Source of the DNA: Camellia lanceoleosa
Lineage: Eukaryota; Streptophyta; Magnoliopsida; Ericales; Theaceae
Length of the DNA stretch: 64,000 nt
Direction: 5' to 3'
NCBI GenBank assembly: GCA_025200525.1
Contig: CM045758.1
Location: forward strand, 61,258,649 to 61,322,648
Positions within the stretch are counted from its first letter, which is position 1. Each line of letters opens with the position of its first letter. Below are positions 11,401-24,900 of this stretch, one piece after another. The notes below the pieces were generated by a model that saw nothing but the letters and a program-made list of their open reading frames with translations, ran no database searches and had not been told where the DNA came from. Made by a program: the position numbers and the translations under genes.

Positions 11401-13600
11401 ATTTGTGCTTCCTTCTCATCGTCGCGGCGTCTCCGTATTTGGGTATCACCCCAATCATGAAGTCGAGGTGTGGACAGCGTCGTAGTCGGTCGGACAAACA
11501 CAATCAAGGTACAGCATTTGTGGACATTAAGGGCACACCATAATTAAGTTGTTCTTCGGAAAAATGAACTATATTGATAACAATGACATTCATTATTCTC
11601 AATTTTGCGTGAGCATTACATAGAATACCGATTTTGTTGAGGATCTTTGTCAACTTTATAGGCACATATAATGCAATGTTTTTTGGGAAAAAAAATGTAC
11701 AGCACACCAACGACTTTATTGATGAAACCAAGGAAAAAAAATTATGTTCAGGTTCTCCTCTTCGCAACCTAGTTTTAATTGGTTCCTCTATTGACGTTCG
11801 GCATACTTTTTGCCCTGTACTCGTTGTTCTTAAATTCATGACGGTACTTTCATGAAAATATATTTGTCTTGAGTACCATACTTGGTCAGGAAGAGTGTTG
11901 TTTGTCGTACTCACAAAGCAGGTACCATTGTATGTCCCAATGAAGGCCAATTTGTTGAACCATGACAGAACAATGCATGAAACACATGAAGGGGGGAATG
12001 GAAAAAAAGTCAAGTTATTGGCATACCACTAGCAGGAAAACACATCCAGTTGCACTGCGATGAACTTTATACTTGCGAACACCGTTGTGAAGGCATTGCA
12101 GTGTCAACTTTGCCCAATTACAAGCTCGCATACGATTCACGTCCTTCACGGCATGAATGAACGATGAATTCAAGCCGGTCATTGTGGTAGGACATAACAT
12201 GGCCCCGAACACGTACAGCGCAAATTTCTGCCGAAACTTGTCCTCCGCACCATCAGTCTCGGTCAGATAAAGTCTCAACTTGTTCAACAGAATGACTCCG
12301 TTAACAACTCCAACCTCATCGTAGATATTGGGATATGCTTGTAATGACCCGATAGCTGCGCGTCATCGCCTTCACCGTATTCCCAATAAAACATTAAGCG
12401 CCTTACCGTGAGCGACTTGACAACCATGAACATTCAATGAACTCTTGTCGGGATCGAAGTTACGTACCAACCATGCGCACAAGTCGTGATCTATCGTGTA
12501 CACTTCATCCCGAGGCAGCAAACCCAATGTCAATATTTGCTTTTGTGCTTCGTTGAACGGTTAACTAGCTCAACAATTGACTTCAATGATATGCGGAGTT
12601 GGCTTTTACCTGCACATTTTTACCCTTAAATTAATACAAAAATACAACCAACAATGTCGGGAAAGCGGGACCTAGCCAAATGCATTTCTGAAAACATGAA
12701 ATGCGTAATGACCTTTTAGGACTTGATGCAGATGGTACAACTTTGGCGTGTTCCTCGGCGCTTCGCCTTAGCCATTTCATAAACCTCTTTTTTCTCATCG
12801 GAGGAGTGCCTTCCACCTTTCCCCAATCTCCTTTCTAGTCTTTAACCAAGTAAATGGCGGGCGTACAAGACAAGTAACAACTATGAGTCCAAAATTACTT
12901 TAAGTAGAACTTTATGCCAAAGCATAATCCGCGTGCATTGTTGGTAATTAAATAAGATTGCAAATACAAATAACGATTCTTGACAAAAAGTCGGCGACAA
13001 AAGCGTGGTGGACTTTTACAAAGAATTGAAATTTACAAAAACAATAGGAAGGTGACCTTATTACATGCTACAATCCTACAAGCGTGAAACAATCACAAGG
13101 CCACTCGACCATTCAATACAGCGTGTGGATAGCAACCAGTGATGTGTTTCCATCATAGTGTATTATAGAGAATCTGATTCGACACTCACCATTTTTTGTC
13201 CAGTGTAGTCTGGCCCTTGCATTTCCTTGAATTGTTGCTGGTTGCATGCAAGCATCGTGAAGCTTATCATCACTAAATCTTAAATATGAATACATATATA
13301 TATATGCAAGTTTTTATGTCAAGCTGGCCCCGAAATCGGCATATTACAGCTTTCGTACATCCGGGACTGAATCGACACGAATTTATACATTTTAGGACAT
13401 GCGGAACAAAACCAATTTCAAACATCACAACCCGAACTTGACGGTAGCGTAATTTGATCTGAAAAATGTAATTCCATATTGTCAAAATAAACAACTAGTA
13501 CTGTAACAAATGAATGGTGCAAGCGGCGCTTCGACAAGAGCGGCGATAGTGTCACACATTTGGATTTGTTGTTCGACAATTGTCTTCAATCTTTTCCTTC
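8459..13600 (-). CDS. HMG-box/plant mobile domain/ULP1 (C48) protease, gene A
   Basis: Multi-exon gene read from about 13600 down to the TAG at 8459-8461. The N-terminal part has split HMG-box-like exons (PLAPFICY at about 13515; CNQQQFKEMQ at about 13230; KEIGERWKAL at about 12800). Next is a ULP-associated plant-mobile-type domain at 12015-12530 (LCAWLVRNFDPDKSSLNVHG; RACNWAKLTLQCL). Coiled-coil linker exons follow at 11079-11294 and 10260-10980, the latter with a basic KRKRKRKKR run. The ULP1 domain comes last: RRDMRTLKPRSWLSD (about 9680-9740), EAHRLVLSRDIR (about 9480), GVHW catalytic His (9136-9141), LFDS Asp, and TFDCGMF catalytic Cys (8723-8728). Protease exons include 9034-9171, 8839-8951, 8666-8735 and 8459-8575. 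C48 enzymes cleave SUMO or similar conjugates. The catalytic motifs look intact here, but the HMG exon has a frame slip. Confidence 0.75.
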
Positions 13601-14459
13601 CTTTATGAAAGAGCAAATCATACAAATTAGATTGAAGGAAATTACGAGGGTGGTGTACACATTTTGTCCGTTGTCTAATTTGGATCGATGCACTTTAAAC
13701 AACCTAAATTACGCGGTCCATTTCAAAATTCCTGGACATTTTCCGTCAAATTGCTAATGCCGTTTGTGATTTTTAAAACAAAGATTGTAATGTCAATTGA
13801 TTGAGATTATGTGAGTTCAGTAAAGTTATAAGTTGACTACAACAAAAATGCACGGTTAGCGCGTATATGCATATTTTACGATACAAAAGCGGTGAAGAGT
13901 TGTAATCAAATGGACGTAATTGAAACAAAAGTTCAAAATTGATGCTGCAAAGCGAGGCCATTCAAAATTTGTGGAAAACAAATAACACAAACACAAAAGT
14001 ACACGGGCTGCTGTAAGAATTGATCCGGAAAAAAAATCAGCATATTCCTTGCTGATCGATTGCGTTTGTTTACAAACATATGTACGAAACCAAGTGGTAG
14101 GAAGTCTTTAAGGAGAAAACTAACATTGTTGGTGCGAGGTGACCAATATCCATCAAATGCAATGACGACAACTCCTGCAAAGTATTCGAATCAATATTTA
14201 CAAGAACACAAACAAGCGGTGCAACATGTGGTACATTAACCTCAAAATTTTGCGTAAACCACAGACAACAACCTTGAGAATTTCCCAACACATATCTGAT
14301 TTTGAAGCAGAGACAAAAGAGAGGGAGACATCAAATTTTGCATTTAGTTCACACGACTTACAATTAAAATAATTATGTGTACAAGCGATAAATGCATAAT
14401 TTTGCAAATATTGAGAGGAAGGACTACATTTTGAGTGTAAGACTTTTTATACTTTTATG
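13601..14459. other. Region upstream of gene A, possible extra 5' exons
   Basis: AT-rich sequence. On the minus strand, blocks such as 14123-14178 are bounded by a TTGCAG acceptor and a GTTAGT donor and could be early exons of gene A. Similar blocks sit at about 47600-47700 in copy 2. No domain is recognisable in them, so I do not extend the gene call into this region. Confidence 0.35.
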
Positions 14460-17400
14460 AAGGCCCGACTACAAAGGAATGAGAATGGAACTATTTCATG
14501 GCGGGGTTAAATAATGACGACATTTTTGTCGGAGAAATTGGTGCTCATCTGACCACAAAAACGGATGAAACCCCATCAAGTTGAGGGCTTCAATTTCCCT
14601 CTTGAGCAACTTGGTTGCGGAGAATCGAGTGGTGCATCTGGCCCATGCTCCATTACGTTGAATTGGTCGGGCGATTAGGCGGTCGAGAGAAGAATACTTT
14701 TCCGGGCGTACAAGCAAGTCTCATCGATTGTATGTGACAATGAAACAAGCAAGGAAATTGAAGCCCTGAACTTGATGGCTGGCCTTTCCAACAAGCGGGG
14801 AGGCGTCATCGTCAATGCCCTCTGTTTCTGTGGTTGACGTGTCTGTAGGTGAACCCTTTAGGAGGGATCTCAACTGTGCGTGCACATACAGTGTGCTCCC
14901 ATCCCAGGTGATGCTCAACTTCTTAACGAAGTTGTTCAGTTCTTCAAGTTCACGAACTGTCGTAAGGGGGAGGTGAAGAAATTCAGAAAAGTCAAGAAGC
15001 CCAGGCAATTCACGAAGAAAATCTCATTCGTAGAAATGGACAACCTTGCCTGTCATTGCACGCAACTTTTGAATGACGGTTACCTTTGTCTTGAAGTTAT
15101 CATCTTGCATATATATATAGCAGTTACATTTCAAGAGGAAGGTAGCTGTCATTCATGAGTTGCGGGCTGTCTGGACTTTATTGAGCGAGTTCATGAAATG
15201 TGTACTCTCATTTGTCTTTTTTATGAGCTTCGTGCAGAATGAGAATGGATGGATGCGTTAGTAATATTTGTTGGCTTCGATGGCGATCTTGCTTGTTTCA
15301 TTGTCACATACAAATGATGAAACTTGCTTATGCGCTGGAAAAGTATTCTTCTCTGATCGGCCCTTGTCGCGAGCAGAAGGTAATGGAGCATGGGCGAGGA
15401 TGCAACCACCTCGATTGTACGTGACAATGAAGTTGCTCGGTAGAAATTGAAGCCACGAACTTGATGGTGGCCTTTCCAACAACAAGCGGCGGAGGCGATG
15501 GTGAAAACCAATACCTTCTCCCTTTGACTCGGACAAGCCTAGCAGATTAAGGAAGAAGTTTGCCTTGGTCCTTCTCTAATATCAACTTTTCTAAGATGTG
15601 GTCCATCAGGGCATCGTCAATGCCCTCTGTTTACGTGGTTGGCGTGTGCGTAGGTGAACTCTTTAGGAGGGATCTCAGCGTTGCGTGCACATACAGTGTG
15701 CTCCCATCCCAGGTGATGCTCAACTTCTTATCGAAGTTGTTCAGTTCTTCAAGTTCACGAACTGTCGTAAGGGGGAGGTGAAGAAATTGAGAAAAGTCAA
15801 AGAGGCCAGGCAATTCACGAAGAAAATCTCATTCATAGAAATGGACAACCTTACTGTCATTACGCAACTTTTGAATAGCGGTTACCTTTGTCTTGAAGTT
15901 ATCATCTTGCATATATATATAGCGATTACATTTCAAGAGGAAGGTAGGCATCATTCATGAGTTCTAATTTGTCTGGACTTTATTGGCGAGTTCATGAAAT
16001 CGTACTCTCATTTGTCTTTTTATGAGCTTCGTGCGAGAATGAGAATGGATAGATGCGTTAGTAATATTTGTTGGCTTCGATGGCGATCTTGCTTGTTTCA
16101 TTGTCACATACAAATGATGAAACTTGCTTATGCGCGAAAAGTATTCTTCTCGATCGGCCTTTGTCGAGCACGAAGGTAATGGAGCATGGGCGAGGATCTG
16201 ACCACCTCGATTACGTGCAGCGAAGTTGCTTTCGATAGAAAGTGAAGCCCTCAACTTGATGGTGGCCTTTCCAACAACAAGCGGCGGAGGCGATGGTGAA
16301 AACCAATACCTTCTCCCACGACTCGGACAAGCCCTATGATTAAGGAAAAAGTTTGCCTTCAGTCCTTCTCTAATATCCAACTTTTCTAAGATGTGGTCCA
16401 TCCGGGCATCGTCAATGCCCTCTGTTTCTGTGGTTGACGTGTCTGTAGGTGAACTCTTTAGGAGGGATCTCAACTGTGCGTGCACATACAGTGTGCTCCC
16501 ATCCCAGGTGATGCTCAACTTCTTAACGAAGTTGTTCAGTTCTTCAAGTTCACGAACTGTCGTAAGGGGGAGGTGAAGAAATTAAGAAAAGTCAAGAAGC
16601 CCAGGCAATTCACGAAGAAAATCTCATTTGTAGAAATGGACAACCTTGCCTGTCATTGCACGTAACTTTTGAATAACGGTTACCTTTGTCTTGAAGTTAT
16701 CATCTTGCATATATATATAGCAGTTACATTTGAAGAGGAAGGTAGCTGTCATTTATGAGTTCTACGGACTTTATTGAAGCGATCTCATGAAATGTGTACA
16801 TTCAAGTGTAAGTCTTTTATGACCTTTGCGAGAATGAGAATGGATAGATGCGTTAGTAATAATTGTTGGCTTCGATGGCGATCTTGAGCAACAGTTTGCG
16901 AAGAGAATCGAGTGGCATATGGCCCGTATGCTCCATTACCTTGATTGGGTAGATCGAGGAAGAATACTTTAGGCGTACAAGCAAGTTTCATCAATTGTAT
17001 GTGACAATGAAACAAGCAAAGGCGCCTTTGCATAACAAATATTACTAACGTGCCCATCCATTCTCATTACGCACGAATGTCATAAAAAGACAAATGAAAT
17101 GCGCATTTCATGAACTCGCTCAATAAAGTCGAACTGACCATAACTCATGAATAGCGACTACCTTCCTCTAGAAATGTAAGCGCTATATATATATGCAAGA
17201 TGATAACTTCAAGACAAAGGTAAGTCATTCAAAAGTTCGTGCAATAACGAAAGGTTATCCATTTCTCTGCGAGATTTTCTTCGTGAATTGCTGGCTTCTT
17301 GACTTTTACGAATTTCTTAACCTCACGGTTCGTGAAGTTGAAGAAGCGAACAACCGTTAAGAAGTTGAACATCACTTGGGATGGGAGCCTGCGTATGTGC

Positions 17401-17700
17401 ACACGGTTGAGATACCTCCTAAAGAGTTCACCTCTGAACCGTCAACCCGCGAAGCGAGGGCATTGGCGATGCGGATGGACCACATCTTAGAAAAGTTGGA
17501 TATTAGAGAAGAATGAAGGCAAACTTCTTCCTTAATCTATTCGGTTGTCAGGCTTCGGTGGGGAGAAGGTATTGGTTTTCGCCATCGTCTTTGGCAGCTT
17601 AAGTTGTTGGAAAGGCTAGCCATAAAAGTGAGCAGCTTCAACTCTTGATTGAGCTGGGTGTGGAAGCGAATAGCTCTCTACAAAATTTGGAAGCGTCATC
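14460..17700. repeat. Exon-module array: three direct plus one inverted (copy 1)
   Basis: A module of about 800 bp occurs three times in the same orientation. Its anchor CTTGCATATATATATAG is at 15103, 15905 and 16703, giving spacings of 802 and 798. It then occurs once inverted (anchor at about 17190), forming a palindrome centred near 16.95 kb. Each module carries the same protein-coding block, read on - in the direct copies and on + in the inverted one (WDGSTLYVHA, then [11 protein letters not shown]). Copy 2 has a second inverted module. Confidence 0.8.
15964..16518 (-). CDS. Best-preserved exon-module reading frame, unknown protein
   Basis: A 184-codon open frame on the minus strand, the longest in the array. 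Readable landmarks are ITWDGSTLYVHAQLRSLL at the start, a Thr/Ser-rich acidic linker, [20 protein letters not shown], a Pro/Gly-rich stretch, then LYVTMKQARSPSKPTNIT. The frame extends upstream through a conserved TTVRELEELNNFVKKL block present in all modules. I do not recognise the family. Conservation across modules and units suggests it derives from a real exon, possibly captured from a host gene. It could equally be part of a larger transposon gene. Confidence 0.4.
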   Translation of the reverse strand: MSITWDGSTLYVHAQLRSLLKSSPTDTSTTETEGIDDARMDHILEKLDIREGLKANFFLNHRACPSRGRRYWFSPSPPPLVVGKATIKLRASLSIESNFAARNRGGQILAHAPLPSCSTKADREEYFSRISKFHHLYVTMKQARSPSKPTNITNASIHSHSRTKLIKRQMRVRFHELANKVQTN

Positions 17701-18919
17701 CTCATTTCAACTCTTTCAATTGGCTTTCCTATGTTTTAAGTTGAATCAGTCAACTATGCATGAAATTGACCTTGAAAAGAAAGAGTTGTTTCTTGTGTTA
17801 CGGACTCGAAAGGTGCAGGGTCTTGCGGTATGTATGTATGAGTCCGACTCATTAAATCTTAACCCTACATTCAATAGTGCAGCGGTGTGGGAAAAAATAT
17901 CATATTTTTAGTCTAATATGTGACATAAAATGGTACTATATGTAACTCACGATGTTGAAATCACATTTATAGTAATTTCACAATAATTTGCACATATAAT
18001 AAGTGTGTTATATACAATTATATAAGAAGTGTCGGTTCAAAAGTATCAGACACATATCCCTACCCTTGTCCAGGCTCTCGGTGTCCGACCACGGTATTTG
18101 ATCTATTTTGAAGAGTCAGGTGTAACCTGATTGTTTCTAAACATAAGTTCGACAATATAAAATCGCGAGTAGTACAAAATTGAAGCGAAATTCAGCAAGT
18201 GTGCTACAGATTGCGGAAACAAGATTAGTCATTGTTTGTTTATCGAGTTTCTTATTTTTCCTTTTGTTGGCTACTCGAAAAAAAAAAATTTGTTTTTCGT
18301 GCCAACATTACACAAATTTTTTTCAAGTCTTCTTTAGGTTATATATAACCAGCGTAACAAGTTAGCCATGTAAATCGAACACCTTTTATGCTTGTTGCTA
18401 ACTACTATGATACCTATGTTCAACTTGCAACCTTGATAGCGAGAGGAAGACTTCCTATTGAAAGGGAAAAATACAAAAATCGAGTCTGAGCAGTTCCTAT
18501 TGGGTCCATTTAGGTTAGCGAGAGGAAGAGTTCCTATTGAATAGCACAAAATACGAAAATGGAGTCTGAGCAGTTCCTATGGTGTCGATTTCGGGTTGGG
18601 TGTGAAGGTATATCACGAATGATAGAAGACAAACAAGGAGGCAGATAATGTACGGCACGAAATAAAGGAAATACCAGCGGATCGACAGGCAAGCGGTGGT
18701 GCTCGATTAACCCTTGCGGTTGTGCTCCTGACAAAAATCAACAAAAAGTATTTATGCTTCCACTTCCATGGCTAGCCTTCCCAAGAACTTAAGCTCGGCC
18801 CTGAAAAATTTTTCTCTGTAAAAAACCCTACACTACGGGGAAATGGAACAGCGGAGGCAGAGAAGAAAAGACAAACAAAGAGAGGTCGAGATGGAAGAGG
18901 CAGGGCCGAATGACCAGAA
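17701..18919. other. Region between exon modules and satellite (copy 1)
   Basis: No confident gene. A plus-strand frame at 17645-17911 (IELGVEANSSLQNL) continues from the inverted module and may be a fragment of the same captured sequence. Bases 18030-18130 hold degenerate repeats of GTGTCCGAC/GTCGGAC. Bases 18441-18600 hold a 79-bp tandem duplication. A purine-rich stretch lies at 18840-18910. The copy 2 counterpart is 51961-53264. Confidence 0.5.
18441..18600. repeat. 79-bp tandem duplication (copy 1)
   Basis: Two adjacent copies start GAGAGGAAGA at 18441 and GAGAGGAAGA at 18520. Each contains TTCCTATTGA and GAGTCTGAGCAGTTCCTAT. The same pair is present at about 52770-52925 in copy 2. Confidence 0.7.
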
Positions 18920-21900
18920 CTTACACCTCTTGAACACTTGGCATTTTTTATACTTGTTACGACAACTTACACCTTTTAATGGCCGACATCATTTATAAAT
19001 TATTTTTGTTCATAAAAGTTCTGACTTGGAACTTATATCTTTAAATTAATTTTCTTAATAAAAGTTACACCTTGGAACTTATATCTTTTCTAAAAGCGAA
19101 GCATTCACCTTTATTGGGATTGGTCTACTTTTGGGAACTTATATCTTTTGTAAAAGCGAAACATTAAACCGATGATTGGTCTTCTTTAGGAACATATAGC
19201 TTTTGTAAAAACTCACAAAGTTTACAACCATTAAATTAATTTTACACCTTTCCTAAAATTTACACCATCTCTCGGAAATATTTACAACTTCTTGAAAAAT
19301 TACACATTTTGTGGAAAAACCTTTTCATAAATTCACTTCTTATTTTCAAGTTACACCTTTCTTGAAAAACAAAACTTACATCTTTTCTATGGTAATTTAC
19401 ACCCTCTTGGGACAAACATACACCATATTTGAAAAGGTTATACCTTTTCTCAAATAATTTCTTTTAACAAACTTTATGAAAAGCTTATTTTCCATAAAAG
19501 CGTCTAAGTTCAGTTTTTTCCCCAAAAACTGTAAGTTCTAAAATCCAATCACCTGTTTTTTGTCTTGTGGCAATGTGAGAGAAGAGCGTTTGGAGGGCTT
19601 GGCCTTTCTCGATACAACTCCGTTTGAGAAAGGCGAGTTTGGGAGGGCTTGGAATAGCGACTCAGGTCCAAATCCAACCAAGTATGTCAATGTAAAGAAC
19701 CGTTTTTAATATAGAGCAGCGGAGAGAGAGAGATAGGCGAGATCAGCGGACATAGAGACCTAGATGGACAATGATCGTGAAGGACCCGAAATCGGAAGAT
19801 CGAGAGAAGAACCCACATGGACCGCAGACGGACCAAGATCGGAGGCGAGCGAGATAGGCGGGGGATCAGCGAAAGGCGACATTGGAGCGAAAGCGAGATC
19901 GGCGAGGATCGACCGAAGGCGATGGAGAATAGGCCGACATCGACCGGAGAGACCAAGATCGATAGCCAATCTTTCAAAAACCTTTCATTTCTGGCGGCGA
20001 CGTCTCGGTGAGGCGATCTCGAGCAGCAAGCACCGGGCCCGACCGGTGGGTGGGTGGTCGGGGTCCACGAACCCTTTGATTTGTTCGATGGTTGTCTCAA
20101 TTTGTTTATGAACACTTGAAATGTTACTCCTTTTGTGTTTACTACTTTGAAATGAACATATGTTACTCATACGTGTTCTGAACATTTTGAAATGAACCCT
20201 TTGTTACTCCTTTTGTGGTTAGGAACACTATGAAAAGTTTCTCGTTCATACTTTTCGTCAAAATATTTACACCATTTTTGAAAAGTTACTCCTTTTGTGT
20301 AAGAATTTTTGGCATAAGATTTACACTTTTTCCTCGAACTTACACTATTTCTGAAGGCCCAACTTAAAGCTATTTCAGAAGTCACTTATACCTTTTGTGA
20401 AAAATAAATTTCATTCGTTTACACCTTCACCTTAAGCTTACACCTTTACATGAAAATACTTACACCATTTTTGAAAAGTTACTGCTTTTATGTAAGAATT
20501 TTTGGCATAACATTTATACTATTGTGCTTATATACTCTTTCACAAAAGGTGTAAGTTTGAAGAAAAAGTATAAATCTTATTACAAAAATTATTTCACAGA
20601 AGGAGTAACTTTTTTAAAAAATATAAGCACTTCCACGAAAAGGTATAAGCTTAAGCAAAAAGTGTACATTTGATGAATTTATTTTTTCACAAAGTGTATA
20701 AGTGACTTCCGAAAAAGCTTTAAGTTGGGCTTCCACAAAAGGTGTAAGTTTGAAAAAAATGTATAAATGTTATGCCAAATATTCTTCTGAAAAGAGTAAC
20801 TTTTCAAAAAAATATAGGCACTTCCACGAAAAGTATATAGCTTAAGCAAAAGGTGTAAATTTGATGAATTTATTTTTCCACAAAACTTAAAAAAAAAAAG
20901 CTGAGAGCGAGCTTTCAAAAGGTGGTGTTCGAGAAAAAAGTATAAATGTTATGGTAGCTACTTAGAAAAGAAAAAACTTGGGCTTGGCTTCAAAAAATGC
21001 GTTAGAGAAGAAAGGTATAAATGTTATGCCAAAATTCTTCTGAAAAAAAATATAAGCGGTTCCACGAAAGGTATAAGCTTAAGCAAAAGGTGTACATTTG
21101 ATGAAATTATTTTTTCACAAAAGGTATAAGTGACTTAGAAAAAAGCTTTAATTTGGGCTTCCACAAAAGGTGTAAGTTAGAAAATAAGCTATAAATGTTA
21201 TGCCATAAATTCCTACACAAAAGAGTAACTTTTAGAAATAGTATAAGCACTTCCACAAGAAAAGGTGTAACCTTAAGCAAATTGTGTTAATTTGATGAAT
21301 TTTTTTCCCTAAAAGGTATAAGTGACTTAGAAAAACCTTTAAAGTTGGGCTTTCTAAGCAGTGTAAGTTAGAAGAAAAAGTATAAATCTTATGTGACAAG
21401 CAGAGATGTAAGTAACCATAGCGTCTAAGTTAGTTTTTCCCCAAAAACACATAAGTTCTAAAATCCAATCCTTTGTTTTTGTCTTGTGGCAATGTGAGAG
21501 AAGAGGCGTTCGGAGGCTTGGCCTTTCTCGGTACAACTCCGTTTGAAGGCGATTACGGGAGGGCTTGGAATAGCGACTCGAGTCCAAATCAACCAAGTAT
21601 GTCAATGTAAAGAACCATTTTTAATATAGAGCAGCAGAGAGAGAGAGAGAGATAGTGAATCAGGACATAGAGACCTAGATGGACAATGATCGGCGAAGGA
21701 CAAAATCGACGGATATCGACGGAGAGAAGAACCACATGGACCAGACGGACCAAGATCGTGGAGCAGGCCGAGATAAGCGAGGATCGGCAGAGGCCGACAT
21801 CGGCGGAGAATAGGCCGACATCGACAGAGAGACCAAGATCGATAGCCAATCTTTCAAAAACCTTTCATTTTGCGGCGGTGCCGTGGAGGTGCCGATCTCG

Positions 21901-24900
21901 AAGCTGCGAGCAAGCCCACCGGCGCTTGGGTGGTCGTGAGGTCCACGAACCCTTTGATTTGTTTAGTGGTTGTCTCAATTTGTTTATGAACACTTGAAAT
22001 GTTACTCTTTTGTGTTTACTACTTAGAAATGAACATATATATGTTACTCATACGTGTTTACGAACATTTTGAAATAAACCCTCTGTTACTCCTTTTGTGG
22101 TTAGGAACACTTTGAAATGTTACTCCTTCATACTTTTAAGTCAAAATATTTACACCATTTTTAAAAGTTACTCCTTTTGTGTAAATTTTTGGCATAAGAT
22201 TTACACTTTTTCTTCCTCGAACTTACACCATTTGTGAAGGCCCAACTTAAATTGGCTATTAGGAAGTCACTTATACCTTTTGTGAAAAATAAATTTCATT
22301 CGTTTACACCTTGACAATTTTACACCTTTCATGAAAATACTTACACCATATTTGAAAAAGTTACTCCTTTTGTGTAAAATTTTGGCATAACATTTATACT
22401 ATTGTGTATATACTCTTTCACAAAAGGTGTAAGTTTGAAGAAAAAAGTATAAATCTTATTACAAAAATTATTTCACAAAAGATAACTTTTCAAAAAAATA
22501 TAAGCACTTCACGAAAAGGTATAAGCTTAAGCAAAAGGTGTAAATTTGATGAATCTATTTTTCACAAAGGGTATAAGTGACTTCAGAAAAGCTTTAAGTT
22601 GGGCTTCACAAAAGGTGTAAGTTGAAGAAAAGGTATAAATGTAATGTGAAAAATTCTTCTGAAAAAGAGTAACTTTTCAAAAAAAATATAGGCACTTCAC
22701 GAAAAGTATAAGCTTAAGCAAAAGGTGTAAATTTGATGAATTTATTTTCCCACAAAAGGTATAAGTTACTTTCGAAAAAGCTTTAAGTTGGGCTTCCACA
22801 AAAGGTGTAAGTTCGAAGAAAATGTATAAATGTTATGCCAAAAATTCTTACAGAAAAGGAGTAACTTTTCAAAAAATATAAGCAGTTCACGAAAAGGTAT
22901 AAGCTTAAGCAAAAGGTGTACATTTGATGAAATTATTTTTCACAAAAGGTATAAGTGACTTAGAAAAAGCTTTAAGTTGGGCTTCCACAAAGGTGTAAGT
23001 TAGAAAATAAGCTATAAATGTTATGCCATAAATTCCTACACAAAAGGAGTAACTTTTAGAAATAGTATAAGCACTTCACGAAAAGGTGTAACCTTAAGCA
23101 AATTGTGTTAATTTGATGAATTTTTTCCACAAAAGGTATAAGTGACTTCGAAAAACCTTTAAAGTTGGGCTTTCTAAGCGGTGTAAGTTCGAAGAAAAAA
23201 GTATAAATCTTATGTGACAAGCAGATGTAAGTAACCGCCAACGTCTAAGTTAGTTTTTCCCCGAATACTGTAAGTTCCTAAAATCAATCACCTTTTTTTG
23301 TCTTGTGGCAATGTGAGAGAAGAATGTTTGGAGGGCTTGGCCTTTCTCAGTACAACTCCATTTGAGAAGGCGATTACAGGAGGGCTTGGAATAGCGACTC
23401 AGAGTCCAAATCAACCAAGTATGTCAATGTAAAAAGAACGTTTTAATATGAAACAGCAGAAGAGAGATAGAGATGAGATCAGCGGACATAGAGACCTAGA
23501 TGGACAATGATCGAAGAAGGACGAAATCGGCAAACGAAGAGAAGAACCCACATGGACCTGAACGGACCAAGATCGGCTGGAGGCAGGCGAGATAAGCGAG
23601 GATCGGAGAGAGACCGAACATCGGCGGAGAATAGGCGACATCGACATAGAGACCAAGATCGATAGCCAATCTTTCAAAAACCTTTCATTTCGTGGCGGTG
23701 CTTGGAGGTGCCGATCTCGAAGCTTGCGAGCAAAGGACCTGCACCGGCTTGGGTCGGCGGGGTCCACGAACCCTTTGATTTGTTTAGTGGTTGTCTCAAT
23801 TTGTTTATGAACACTTGAAATGTTACTCCTTTTGTGTTTACTACTTAGAAATGAACATATGTTACTCATACGTGTTTCTGAACATTTGAAATAAACCCTT
23901 TGTTACTCCTTTTGTGGTTAGGAACACTTTGAAATGTTACTCCTTCATACTTTCGTCAAAATATTTACACCATTTTTAAAAGTTACTCCTTTTGTGTAAG
24001 AATTTTTGGCATAAGATTTACTTTTCCTCGAACTTACACCATTTGTGAAGGCCCAACTTAAAGCTATTTAGGAAGTCACTTATACCTTTTGTGAAAAATA
24101 AATTTCATTAGTTTACACCTTGACAATTTTACACCTTTTCATGAAAATACTTACACCATATTTGAAAAGTTACTCATGTTGTGTAAATTTTGGCATAACA
24201 TTTATACTATTGTATATACTCGTTCACAAAAGGTGTAAGTTTGAAGAAAAAGTATAAATCTTATGACAAATTATTTCACAGAAGGAGTAACTTTTCAAAA
24301 AAAATATAAGCACTTCCACGAAAAGGTATAAGCTTAAGCAAAAGGTGTAAATTTGATGAATCTATTTTTTTAGAAAAGGTATAAGTGACTTCCGAAAAAG
24401 CTTTAAGTTGGGCTTCCACAAAAGGTGTAAGTTCGAAGAAAATGTATAAATGTCGGAAAAATTCTTCTGAAAAGGAGTAACTTTCAAAAAAAATATAAGC
24501 ACTTCACGAAAAGGTATAAGCTTAAGCAAAAAGTGTAAATTTGATGAATTTATTTTTCACAAAAGGTATAATTCACTTGAAAAAGCTTTAAGTTGGGCTT
24601 CCACAAAAGGTGTAAGTTCGAGAAAATGTATAAATGTTATGCTAAAAATTATTCTGAAAATGAGTAACTTTTCACAAAAAATATAAGCACTTCCACGAAA
24701 AGGTATAAGCTTAAGCAAAATGTGTAAATTTCATGAAATTATTTTTCTCAAAAAAGGTATAAGTGACTTCGAAAAAGCTCTAAGTTGAGGCTTCCACAAA
24801 AGGTGTAAGTTAGAAAATAAGCTATAAATGTTATGCCAAAATTCCTACACAAAATGAGTAACTTTTGAAATAGTATAAGCACTTCCACGAAAAGTGTAAC

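Noticed and set aside
10217..11543. Plus-strand open frames over the ULP linker region
   Set aside because: They are antisense shadows of the minus-strand linker and coiled-coil exons, which have splice sites and paralogue conservation.
18030..18130. GTCGGAC/GTCCGAC repeats as an LTR edge
   Set aside because: No TG...CA pair, primer-binding site, polypurine tract or gag/pol coding is seen nearby.
19687..20115. Ser/Arg/Pro-rich open frames over the GA-rich satellite cores (also at 23411, 53902, 55948 and 57813)
   Set aside because: They arise from the GA/GATCGACAGAG repeat composition. Several frames are open at once and none matches a domain.
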